Assembly (NCBI RefSeq): GCF_025979705.1
Contig: NZ_CP110136.1
Location: forward strand, 4,154,001 to 4,218,000
Reading direction: 5' to 3'
DNA length: 64,000 nucleotides
Origin: Hymenobacter sp. YIM 151858-1
GTDB taxonomy: Bacteria; Bacteroidota; Bacteroidia; Cytophagales; Hymenobacteraceae
The notes below the pieces were generated by a model. That model saw only the letters and a list, made by a program, of their open reading frames with translations, was not told where the DNA came from and ran no database searches. The translations under genes were made by a program, and so were the position numbers. This document shows positions 53,330 to 60,609 of the stretch, one piece after another (the stretch's first letter is position 1; each line of letters opens with the position of its first letter).

Positions 53330-53363
53330 AAAAAAGGGCCTGTCTGTGACAAAACAGGCCCTA
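53330..53363 (-). terminator. Terminator of the importer operon
   Basis: AGGGCCTGT (53335-53343) and ACAGGCCCT (53354-53362) form the stem, overlapping the stop codon of the last permease. Five or six T follow on the minus strand. Confidence 0.85.
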
Positions 53364-54344
53364 AAATTTTCGGCTTTTTTGCGCCGAATCGCGCATTTGC
53401 GGCCCTGCTAGCAGCACATGCAGCGCCATAACGGTGGCTGCCAGCGGCAGAGCGGCACCCGCAACCAGCCACCAGGCGGCCGGTTCGAGGCGGGCTGTTG
53501 CTAGGGTGCGGCCCCAATCGGAGCGGTCGGGCGGCAAGCCTACCCCCAGAAAGGCCAGCGTGGTTTGCAAGGCAATGCACGTGGCGAGGTTGAGCGGCAA
53601 AGCAGCCCGCAGGGTGCCCCAGGCGTTGGGTAGTACGTGGCGCAACAGTACCCGGCTTGCCGGAAACCCGGCTGCATAGGCCGCCTCGATGTAGCCCTGG
53701 TGCTTTAGCTGAACAACTTGGGTGCGAACCAGGCGGGCGGTGGCAGTCCAGCACGTAAGCGTTAGCAACCCGATTAGCCAGGGCGTAGACGGGGTATGCA
53801 CGGCCGCGAGCAGCAACACCAGCAGCAAACGCGGCAACGAGCCTAAAAACGTAGTGCTCAGCTGCACCAACTGATCGACGGGCAGGCCTGTGGTGCGCTG
53901 GGGCAGAAAGCTGGCCGCTGTGGCGACCAGCGCCGCGCCGGCTACCCACCAAGGCAACTGGCTGGCCGGCATCAGCAGGGCCACCAACAACCCTGCCCCC
54001 AAAGCACCTAGGGCAAGCCTAGGTACCCGAATGCCGGCGTTGCCCCAGGAGCCCGCAGCGGCGCCCAGCAGAATGCCCAGCAGCGACGTCAGAACCGCTG
54101 CGGGCAAGCTCAGGGTCAGTAACGAATGGGTGCCGGCCACGACATCCGTAAGCACGTCGCGGCCGAATGGGTCGGTGCCAAGCCAGTGCTGCGCCGATGG
54201 GGGCAGGTTTATTTGCAGCACATCCACCGGTACAATCAGCCACCGCTCGGGCCAGCACACGGTAAGCCCCGCGGCCACGCCTAGCATCAGCAGCCACGAC
54301 CCGGCCAGCCAGCGCCCCGCCCGAATTACCGATATCCTGCGCAT
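53361..54344 (-). CDS. Opp/Dpp-type ABC transporter permease (DppC/OppC-like)
   Basis: A 327-residue permease of the peptide/nickel uptake type. The N-terminal HWLGTDPFGRDVLTDVVAGTHSLLTLSL is the DppC/OppC signature, and LKHQGYIEAAYAAGFPASRVLLRHVLPNAW is the EAA loop that meets the ATPase. About six membrane helices. Its ATG shares one base with the TGA of the DppB-like gene (TGATG overlap), so it is coupled. The stop is part of the terminator hairpin. No ATPase gene lies in this operon or elsewhere in the window. Confidence 0.86.
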   Translation of the reverse strand: MRRISVIRAGRWLAGSWLLMLGVAAGLTVCWPERWLIVPVDVLQINLPPSAQHWLGTDPFGRDVLTDVVAGTHSLLTLSLPAAVLTSLLGILLGAAAGSWGNAGIRVPRLALGALGAGLLVALLMPASQLPWWVAGAALVATAASFLPQRTTGLPVDQLVQLSTTFLGSLPRLLLVLLLAAVHTPSTPWLIGLLTLTCWTATARLVRTQVVQLKHQGYIEAAYAAGFPASRVLLRHVLPNAWGTLRAALPLNLATCIALQTTLAFLGVGLPPDRSDWGRTLATARLEPAAWWLVAGAALPLAATVMALHVLLAGPQMRDSAQKSRKF

Positions 54345-55366
54345 CAGCTGGTACGGGTGCGAGGGTCAAGAAGCATCTGCATGGCATCGGCCAGTACCCA
54401 GGCCATCACGCGCGCCGCCGCTACCAGCAGCACACCGCCGATGAGCACGGGCAAATCGCGACTGGCGGCGGCCTCAGCCAACAGGCGGCCCATACCGGGC
54501 AAGGCAAATACCAGCTCTATCACTACCGCGCCGGCTACTACTTCGGGCAGCAACTCGGTAACCCGGCTCACGAACACCGGCAAAGCATTGGGCAACACAT
54601 GGCGCCACCACACCCGCGCCACCGGCGTGCCTTTGGCCAAGGCCGTGGTTACGTACGGCTGCTGGCATTGCTGGCGCAAGGCGGCCGCAGTTGGTAAAAA
54701 AACAGCCGGAAAGCCCGCCAGTACCAAGCTAAGCATGGGTAGCGCCAAGTGGTAGGCCCGATCGAGTACAAAACTGCCCAGCAACGGCTCGGCGCCGGAC
54801 TCTAGGCCATACGAAGGAAAAAGCGGCCAAAAATCGGGGCTGGCCAGCAATACTAGCAGCAGCAGCGCTACCACGAACAACGGCAGGCTATCGAATAGGT
54901 AAGCCACCGGCACCAGCAAGCGGTGCATGGGTGCCCGGCGCGCTGCGGCCACCGCAGCACCTAGGGCCAACAGCGCCGTGAGCAGCAGCGCGGTGCCCGT
55001 AAGCGGGAGCGTAACGGCCAACGCCGCACCCAGGTGTTCTTCTACCGCGGTACCATCGCGGTAGGAGGTGCCTAGGTGCCCACGGCTCAGGTGCCCGAGC
55101 CAGGTGTGATATTGGTTGTGCCCGCCATGCCAGCGCCAGGGCAGCAGGCTGCAATAAAAAAGCGGCTGCTGCAGGCCCAGGCGCTGGCGGTATTGCTGCT
55201 CCGTGGCTGCGCGTGTGGCCGCGCTGGCCGTGGGGGCAAGCTGCTCGGCCACAAACAGCTGCGGCGAGTTGGCCGCTACCGCGCGGCTCAGCAAAAATAC
55301 CACCGAGGCCACCAGCCACGCCGTGCCCAGGGCCATGCCAATGCGCTTTGCCAGCAGTTTGGCCAT
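54344..55366 (-). CDS. Opp/Dpp-type ABC transporter permease (DppB/OppB-like)
   Basis: A 340-residue permease. It starts MAKLLAKRIGMALGTAWLVASVVFLLSR and carries HLSRGHLGTSYRDGTAVEEHLGAALAVTLPLTGTALLLT as in DppB. The EAA loop is seen as QPYVTTALAKGTPVARVWWRHVLPNALPVFVSRV. It overlaps the next permease gene by one base and follows the binding-protein gene after 6 bp. Together with the binding protein it should bring in short peptides or similar ligands, with an ATPase supplied from elsewhere. Confidence 0.86.
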   Translation of the reverse strand: MAKLLAKRIGMALGTAWLVASVVFLLSRAVAANSPQLFVAEQLAPTASAATRAATEQQYRQRLGLQQPLFYCSLLPWRWHGGHNQYHTWLGHLSRGHLGTSYRDGTAVEEHLGAALAVTLPLTGTALLLTALLALGAAVAAARRAPMHRLLVPVAYLFDSLPLFVVALLLLVLLASPDFWPLFPSYGLESGAEPLLGSFVLDRAYHLALPMLSLVLAGFPAVFLPTAAALRQQCQQPYVTTALAKGTPVARVWWRHVLPNALPVFVSRVTELLPEVVAGAVVIELVFALPGMGRLLAEAAASRDLPVLIGGVLLVAAARVMAWVLADAMQMLLDPRTRTS

Positions 55367-55372
55367 GCTTAC

Positions 55373-57118
55373 CTAGGGGCGGCTGCCGGGGGTAAGGGTA
55401 AAAGCCGGCAAGTCGTAGCCGGGCTCCAGGCCGCTGGGGCGCACGTTGCCGAAGCGCCGGGCCACAGCCAGCCGGTTGGGCTCGAAAAACAACGGCACCA
55501 TGGGCATTTGCTGGTACAGCACCGTTTGCAGCTTGTGCAGCAGCTGCACTTTCCGGGCCGAGTCTTCGGTGTTCACGATGCCATCGAGCAGGCGGTCGGA
55601 GGCGGCGTTGCCGAAGCGCGTGCGGTTTACCCCGCCTTCGCCAATGCTGCCCGTGTGCAGCAACGGGCGCAAGTCGTACGAAAACGGGTTGCCGTACAAG
55701 GTGCGCAGGCACAAATCAAAGTTGCCTTCGCGGCGCAGCGCCGAAAGCTGCCCGGCTTCGGTGGGGTGCAGGCTGATGGGCAGGCCAATCTGGCGGGCTG
55801 CCTGCTGCAGCAGCAAGCCAATGGTTTCGTAGGTACGGTCGCCGGCGGCGTAAAACAAGCGCGGCGCCAGCGCCTGCGCGTTGTTGCCGGCGCGCCGCCA
55901 GCCGTTGCTGCCACGTTGCCAACCCGCTTGCTGCAACAAGGCCACCGCCTGCTGCGGCGAGTAAGGCCGCAGCGGAAGGCTGTCGTGGTACACCCACTGC
56001 TCGCGTGGGCTGATCAGGCTGGTGCTGCGCTGGCCCAGCCCGAACTGCGTGGCCTGCATCAGGCGCTGCGCATCAACCAGCAGGGCCAGGGCCTGGCGCG
56101 TACGCGATTCGCTTAAGCTGGGCTGTTGGGTGTTGATTTCCATAACCACCACCCGGTAAGAGGCTGGCGAGTACAGCTGAAATCCTGCCGAGTCGGTTTT
56201 GCGCAGCTGCTCAAAGTCGGGGCCCGGCATGTTCGGGTACACATCCAGCTCGCCGCGGCGCATGGCCAGCAGGGCGGTAGCGGCGTTGGGCACCACATGA
56301 AACTCGAGGCGGCGCGGATTGGCCACCAGCGGCGAGGCTGCGTTTTTAAGGGCATCGCCCCACCACTTGCTTTTGCGCTCCAACACTACGCGCTGGCCGG
56401 CTTGCCAGCTCACCAGCTGGTAGGCACCGCTGCCGCGCACCACGCGCGGGTCGCGCCACTGCTCGCCCCGCCCGAATCGCTGCTGAAACGCTTGCACCGC
56501 CGCTACTTGGTTCAGGGTCGAGTCGCCGCTGAGCAGCCGGCGCACGGGCAGCGCCCGCAGCAGGGAGTCGGGGTCGAGCAAATACTCGGGCAACACCGGA
56601 AAGTCGCCGCTGGTGGTGCGGTATTCGGGCGCGTAGCCGCGGCACACCAGCGTAAAGCGGCGCGGGTTCTGGGCGTCGAGCTGCACATCCTGCACAAAGC
56701 CGAGCGTGTTGCGCAGGCTTTCGTTGGGCAAGCCCGGGCAGGCAATAACCTTCAGGCTAAACACCACATCCGAAGCCAACACTGGGCGGCCGTTGTCCCA
56801 GGTGGCTTCGGGGTGTAGTTGGTAGCTGATGTAGGTCAGGGAGTCGGTACGCCGAACGGACGGCATATCGGTGGCCAGCCAAGGCACAAACCGGCGCTTG
56901 GCGCCATCCACCGTCAACAAGCTTTGGTAAAGCAGGTTGTTGAGCTGAATGGCATAGGCATTGGGCAGGGTTACCGGGTTCAGCGACTCAGGGTCGCGGG
57001 GCCAGCATACCCGTACCGCCGTGGGTACAGCGGCTTGCTTGGAGGGCGACGAGGAACAAGCGCAGCAAACGCAAAGGCTGAGGGCAACAAGCAGCCTAGG
57101 TAGTGAGATTTGTAACAT
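55373..57118 (-). CDS. Opp/Dpp-type substrate-binding lipoprotein (SBP_bac_5)
   Basis: A 581-residue lipoprotein of the family-5 peptide-binding proteins. The lipobox-like CCAC follows a short signal (LLVALSLCVCCAC). Typical features are PESLNPVTLPNAYAIQLNNLLYQSLLTVD, ATWDNGRPVLASDVVFSLKVI and GSGAYQLVSWQAGQRVVLERKSKWWGDAL. RFTLVCRGYAPEYRT is somewhat divergent. The ATG at 57118 gives the signal peptide. It is 65 bp downstream of the small 67-codon gene on the same strand, so both probably share a transcript. The ligand is unknown. Confidence 0.86.
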   Translation of the reverse strand: MLQISLPRLLVALSLCVCCACSSSPSKQAAVPTAVRVCWPRDPESLNPVTLPNAYAIQLNNLLYQSLLTVDGAKRRFVPWLATDMPSVRRTDSLTYISYQLHPEATWDNGRPVLASDVVFSLKVIACPGLPNESLRNTLGFVQDVQLDAQNPRRFTLVCRGYAPEYRTTSGDFPVLPEYLLDPDSLLRALPVRRLLSGDSTLNQVAAVQAFQQRFGRGEQWRDPRVVRGSGAYQLVSWQAGQRVVLERKSKWWGDALKNAASPLVANPRRLEFHVVPNAATALLAMRRGELDVYPNMPGPDFEQLRKTDSAGFQLYSPASYRVVVMEINTQQPSLSESRTRQALALLVDAQRLMQATQFGLGQRSTSLISPREQWVYHDSLPLRPYSPQQAVALLQQAGWQRGSNGWRRAGNNAQALAPRLFYAAGDRTYETIGLLLQQAARQIGLPISLHPTEAGQLSALRREGNFDLCLRTLYGNPFSYDLRPLLHTGSIGEGGVNRTRFGNAASDRLLDGIVNTEDSARKVQLLHKLQTVLYQQMPMVPLFFEPNRLAVARRFGNVRPSGLEPGYDLPAFTLTPGSRP

Positions 57119-57183
57119 GAACCTGGCGCGTCCGGGGTGGTAGGACCGGCCCAAGTTACCGAATGCCGCGCTGAAGAAGCCAA

Positions 57184-57387
57184 TTAGTGCGTTTCGCCCC
57201 AGCCGTTGCCACCAATGTTGGGGGTGTTGGTGGGCGGGGGCGGCGGGGTGGTAGTAGTGCCAGAAGTTTGTGCCGCCTGAGATTGGGCCGCACCGGTGGC
57301 GCTATTCGTAGTAGCGCTTTGAGTAGTGGTACCAGCACCCAGCAAGGTGCTTAGCTTCAGTAAAGCGATGAGTAGCAGCTCCAACAT
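57184..57387 (-). CDS. Small pre-peptide-like protein (hypothetical), first gene of importer operon
   Basis: A 67-residue protein. Its N-terminus is a hydrophobic helix (MLELLLIALLKLSTLLGAG), followed by a Thr/Ser/Ala/Gln stretch, a proline run and the C-terminus NIGGNGWGETH. That layout (export signal, low-complexity spacer, short distinctive tail) is like a pro-peptide from which a C-terminal signal peptide is cut. Codon use resembles neighbouring genes. A promoter box TATGTTTG lies 40 bp upstream with a motif copy 18 bp beyond it. The protein matches no known family. Its role as a signalling peptide is hypothetical. Confidence 0.6.
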   Translation of the reverse strand: MLELLLIALLKLSTLLGAGTTTQSATTNSATGAAQSQAAQTSGTTTTPPPPPTNTPNIGGNGWGETH

Positions 57388-57426
57388 TGTGGTGAGATTT
57401 GGGGTGGACTAGAACCTAGAACACAA

Positions 57427-57434
57427 CAAACATA
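57427..57434 (-). promoter_or_regulatory. Promoter box of the small gene/importer operon
   Basis: On the minus strand TATGTTTG is an exact TAnnTTTG. The sequence TTTAC of motif copy 2 lies 18 bp upstream. The leader to the ATG at 57387 would be around 33 nt. Confidence 0.55.
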
Positions 57435-57447
57435 CCAGCAAGGCCGG

Positions 57448-57481
57448 CCTAAGTAAAGGAAGAAACCCATGTGTATGTGAC
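57448..57481. repeat. Repeated motif, copy 2
   Basis: Plus-strand reading: CCTAAGTAAAGGAAGAAA...TGTGAC; the best match to copy 1. It lies directly upstream of the small gene's promoter box. Confidence 0.65.
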
Positions 57482-57564
57482 TGGATATAAGAAAGGTAAA
57501 TTGTAAAATTAGCTAGCCGAGCACGTTGTAAAATCCTGTTTGATTCAATAGTGCAGACCTCATA

Positions 57565-57590
57565 CCTGAAAAATAGGAGGCATTTGTGAC
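57565..57590. repeat. Repeated motif, copy 4 (degenerate)
   Basis: CCTGAAAAATAGGAGG...TGTGAC, shorter and less similar than the others. Considered tentative. Confidence 0.4.
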
Positions 57591-57647
57591 ATAGTGCTGC
57601 CCAAAATTCTCATCTTGCACAATACAAAAGTGAGGTGGTTGCCCCGT

Positions 57648-57679
57648 CCTAAAAAGGAAGAAAGTGCGTTGTCTGTGAC
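57648..57679. repeat. Repeated motif, copy 3
   Basis: CCTAAAAAGGAAGAAAG...TGTGAC, in the same orientation as copies 1 and 2, about 65 bp before the start of the 507-residue protein gene. Confidence 0.6.
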
Positions 57680-57743
57680 GCGGGACATATTGCGCCCAAC
57701 GACCGCCGAAGTTGGCTGACGCGCGTTATTCGAAGGATTTCCG

Positions 57744-59267
57744 ATGCACGAGCTGATAAATTTGGCCAAGATTGTGACAAACCGGCGGCTGCCTACGCTG
57801 CCGTTGGTTGACTTTGCCGATAGCTACAATTCGAAATCGAGAGAAGAGCAGTTGCTGGAGTTGCTGGTATCGGGCGAGAGCCTTACCAACATGCAGGTAG
57901 CCAAGCGCATTTACAACAGCAGCTCCGCCAGCAGCCAGGCGGCGCTGCGCAAGCTCAAGCAGCGCCTGCAGGAGAAACTGCTCAACCACTTGTTCTTTCT
58001 GGATCATACCGATCCGCGGCACCCGGCGTTTCGCCGGTACGAGCAACAGTGCCTCGACTTGCTGTACCAGGCAACCATGCTGTGGCGCGAAAGCGAGCGG
58101 GTGTTGCTGCCGCAGGTGCTGCGCAAGGTGGTGCGCCTGGCGGCCAGCGGCGAGTTTACGCAGCAGGAAATCAGCGCCTGGGAAATGCTGCGCACGCTGT
58201 ATGCCGAGTCGAACGACTACACCCAATACCAGCACAGCGTAAAGCAGCTCGCCACCCTCTACGAAACCCTGAGCGTGGAGCGCGAAGCCCAACGGCTCAA
58301 CTGGGATGCCAAAATGAAATTGGTGCGCTCGGTATCGGCCCGGCGCCGGCTGCTGCAGGAGCTGCCCGACATCATCGGCAAGCTGGAGCGCATGTACCAG
58401 CAGGTGCCCACTTACAACGTGTACGACCCGCTGCTGAAAATGCGCCTGATGCAGCAGGAGCTGAGCGGCAACTTCGAGGAGATAATCAGCATCACCACGG
58501 CTGCCGAACAGCTGTTTGCCGAGGGCAAGCTGAACCCCAAGCGTTTCGATAGCCGCTTTACCAAGTTTTACAGCATGTACGCGCACTTACGGGCGCGGCG
58601 CATCACGGAGGGGCTGGCGCTGGCCGAGGGCTACCTGGAGGCTTTTCACCGCTCCAACAACAACTGGTTTGCTTTTCTGGAGCTGTATTACCTGCTGGCC
58701 ATGCACGACGGCGACTACGTGCGGGCCGGCGAGCTGCTCCGCCGCATGCAGCAAAACCCCTTTATGACGAAAATACCGCTGCCGGCGCAGCAGCGGTGGG
58801 AGCTGATGCAGGCCTACTTGTTTTTTGTGCGCCCCGAGGAAGCCCGCCTGCGCCCCCTGCACTTTGCGCAGCTGGTGCAGCGCATCCCCGACCACAGCCG
58901 CGACAAGCAGGGCTACAACGTGGCCATTCTGATACTGCAGTTTTTGCACTACCTGCGCGAGGGCAACCAGGAGGCCCTGCTGGCCCGCCTCGAAAGCCTG
59001 CGCAAATACGAAAAAGCGCACCTGCGCGAAGCTACCACGCTCCGGAGCCGGCTGATGTTCCGGTTGCTGCAGCTCACGGTTAAAGAAAACTTCGACCCCG
59101 AAGCCAGCGAGAAAAAAGGCCAGGCGCTGCTGACGCGTTTGCGCGAGACGCCGCCGCCCGGCGAGGCATTTGCCGAAATCGAGATTATACCCTACGAAAA
59201 CCTGTGGGCGCAAACCCTGGGTTTGCTCCGCGAGCTGCACGCGCAGCAGGAAAAGCTGAACACCTAG
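57744..59267 (+). CDS. 507-residue helical-repeat (TPR-like) protein with HTH-like N-terminus; candidate regulator
   Basis: No known family was recognised. Residues about 30-75 (LLELLVSGESLTNMQVAKRI, then NSSSASSQAALRKLKQRL) look like a helix-turn-helix. The rest is almost all helix with TPR-like pairs (LELYYLLAMHDGDYVRAGEL, LILQFLHYLREGNQEALLARL). No signal peptide or membrane segment, so it should be cytoplasmic. Length and layout (HTH plus TPR-like) parallel RRNPP receptors. The ATG at 57744 starts it. It is divergent from the small gene and importer operon. Its TAG stop lies in a CCTAGG shared with the stop of the convergent gene. A regulatory role is inference. Confidence 0.72.
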   Translation: MHELINLAKIVTNRRLPTLPLVDFADSYNSKSREEQLLELLVSGESLTNMQVAKRIYNSSSASSQAALRKLKQRLQEKLLNHLFFLDHTDPRHPAFRRYEQQCLDLLYQATMLWRESERVLLPQVLRKVVRLAASGEFTQQEISAWEMLRTLYAESNDYTQYQHSVKQLATLYETLSVEREAQRLNWDAKMKLVRSVSARRRLLQELPDIIGKLERMYQQVPTYNVYDPLLKMRLMQQELSGNFEEIISITTAAEQLFAEGKLNPKRFDSRFTKFYSMYAHLRARRITEGLALAEGYLEAFHRSNNNWFAFLELYYLLAMHDGDYVRAGELLRRMQQNPFMTKIPLPAQQRWELMQAYLFFVRPEEARLRPLHFAQLVQRIPDHSRDKQGYNVAILILQFLHYLREGNQEALLARLESLRKYEKAHLREATTLRSRLMFRLLQLTVKENFDPEASEKKGQALLTRLRETPPPGEAFAEIEIIPYENLWAQTLGLLRELHAQQEKLNT

Positions 59268-59632
59268 GGCCGCTGGGCCGCCACGGCCTGGGCGGGCACG
59301 GCGGCCGCGTTGGCCACCAATTGCTCGTAGCGCTGAAGCTGAGCAGGCGTCAGAACGGTTTTCAGCTGCGCGTGGTAGTCGTCGGCCACGGCTTGCAGCT
59401 TGGTTTTGCGCACGTCCTGGTCGCCGGCGTACATGCGCTCCACTTCCTGCTCTTGCTGCAGGCGCTGGTAAGTAAGGCTTTTAACTTTCAGAATACGGGC
59501 GTCGTCGAGGCCCAGCTGCGGCGTGAGGGCGCGGGTGGCTTCGGCGGCTTTTTGGCTGAGCGTACCGCCGCCCTGGGCAAATGCACCCGTGAAGCAGCAG
59601 GCAAGAACAGCGGTTACGAATAGCTTTTTCAT
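59264..59632 (-). CDS. Secreted LTxxQ-motif (Spy/CpxP-like) protein
   Basis: A 122-residue protein with a signal peptide (LFVTAVLACCFTGAFAQ) and a helical mature part. The sequence LTPAQLQRYEQLV matches the LTxxQ pattern of Spy/CpxP periplasmic chaperones, and LQQEQEVERMY fits the long helix. The match is weak, so Spy-like activity is a guess. Its stop overlaps the stop of the convergent gene by 4 bp. Confidence 0.65.
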   Translation of the reverse strand: MKKLFVTAVLACCFTGAFAQGGGTLSQKAAEATRALTPQLGLDDARILKVKSLTYQRLQQEQEVERMYAGDQDVRKTKLQAVADDYHAQLKTVLTPAQLQRYEQLVANAAAVPAQAVAAQRP

Positions 59633-60001
59633 GGCGGTGTGTTGGTATTAAGAGTATATTCGATAGGATTTACGTAGCAAATAAAGCGAATATTCTATAT
59701 TAATCTGAACAATCGCGGTAATTATTTGCACAATATTCCTGTTTTTGGCTTTCCGCTGAGCTCAGCAGTACCAGCAACAGCGCGGCGGCAGCCTTATGCC
59801 GCCGCCCCCTGAAGTGCCTGAGCTCTTTCGGTTTGCCTGCCCAACGCCACCTAGGCGGCTTTGGTATAACGGGCCTGCCATAGCAGGTGCGGGTTTGCAG
59901 CAAGTGGTTGGCAAAGCCAGGCGGCTGCTGTACCTTGCCGCGGTTGCACGCGCCCGCCCCGTTTTCCCTTCTCCCAGACACGTACCTGCTCACTTAAGCC
60001 G
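59633..60001. other. Divergent intergenic region before the DinB-like gene
   Basis: The 369-bp spacer has an AT-rich left part (59640-59740), likely with the promoter of the LTxxQ gene, and a GC-rich right part with TACCTTGC at about 59931-59938, a poor -7-like box for the DinB-like gene. Nothing else was seen. Confidence 0.45.
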
Positions 60002-60580
60002 ATGCCTGCCTCCGCCGCCCTACGTACCGACGCTTTCCTCGATCAGATGACCCGTGCCGTGGAAGAAGCGCGTACCACCGCGCAGGAGCGGTTTCGGCCC
60101 CTCAACGAAGACCAGCTGAACCGCCGGCCTTCGCCCAGCAAGTGGAGCGTGGGCCAGTGCCTCGAGCACCTCAACATTATCGGCGGGTTGTACTTGCCCG
60201 TGATGAGCCAGCGCGTGCGCAAGGCCCAGGAGCGGGGTACCCGCCCGGCCGAGTACGTGAAAAACGGCTTTATCGGGCGGCGCCTGACCGAAGCCATGCT
60301 GACGCCGGCCCGCGAAAAACCGATGAAAGCGCCGCAGCAGTTTGCCCCCAGCGGCTCGCGCCTGCCGCGCACGGTGGTGGAGGTGTTCATCCGCCAGCTC
60401 GACGAGCTGCTGAACGTGCTGCACCTGGCCCGCGAGGTAAACGCCAACGCCGTGCGCATCCCCAACGCGCTCATTCCGCTGGTGCGCCTGCGCCTCACCG
60501 ATCAGTTCGCTTTCCTCATTGCCCACTTGCAGCGCCACGTAGCCCAGGCCGAGCGCGTGCTCGACTCGCAGCCGCGCTAG
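60002..60580 (+). CDS. DinB-like metal-binding protein
   Basis: A 192-residue protein of the DinB/YfiT superfamily, a four-helix bundle with a three-His metal site. WSVGQCLEHLNIIGG and FLIAHLQRHVAQAERVL carry candidate histidines, and the third is likely in the middle. Family members include bacillithiol transferases (BstA) and damage-inducible proteins, which is of interest given the bacilliredoxin gene in the same window. A link is not shown. It starts at the ATG at 60002. Confidence 0.8.
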   Translation: MPASAALRTDAFLDQMTRAVEEARTTAQERFRPLNEDQLNRRPSPSKWSVGQCLEHLNIIGGLYLPVMSQRVRKAQERGTRPAEYVKNGFIGRRLTEAMLTPAREKPMKAPQQFAPSGSRLPRTVVEVFIRQLDELLNVLHLAREVNANAVRIPNALIPLVRLRLTDQFAFLIAHLQRHVAQAERVLDSQPR

Positions 60581-60609
60581 CTGCCGCGGCCCCCGCGGCC
60601 GCCAGCCAC

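Larger units (their letters stand above)
52784..53360. other. Intergenic region between ftsH and the permease gene
   Basis: This 577-bp stretch holds two terminators near ftsH and the permease terminator at its right end. It also contains one copy of the repeated motif (53174-53206) with a promoter-like box 18 bp away on the minus strand. A 51-codon TTG-started frame on the minus strand (53053-53208, TAA stop) overlaps the motif; it is Asn/Ser-rich at its end and unproven. No other gene was seen. Confidence 0.55.
57388..57743. other. Divergent control region of the importer operon and the helical-repeat gene
   Basis: This 356-bp region separates the small gene from the divergent 507-residue protein gene. 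It contains motif copies 2, 3 and 4 and the box at 57427-57434. Composition is markedly more AT-rich than the genes around it. No convincing gene was found; a 69-codon frame at 57560-57769 runs through the motifs and into the next gene and is considered spurious. Confidence 0.6.

Noticed and set aside
53334-53362. A fifth TGTGAC near the permease end, looking like another motif copy
   Set aside because: It lies in the loop of a clear terminator hairpin and lacks the GGAAGAAA part.
57560-57769. 69-codon minus-strand frame between the small gene and the 507-residue protein
   Set aside because: It runs through two motif copies and into the start of the divergent gene, and its protein has no signal or recognisable feature.
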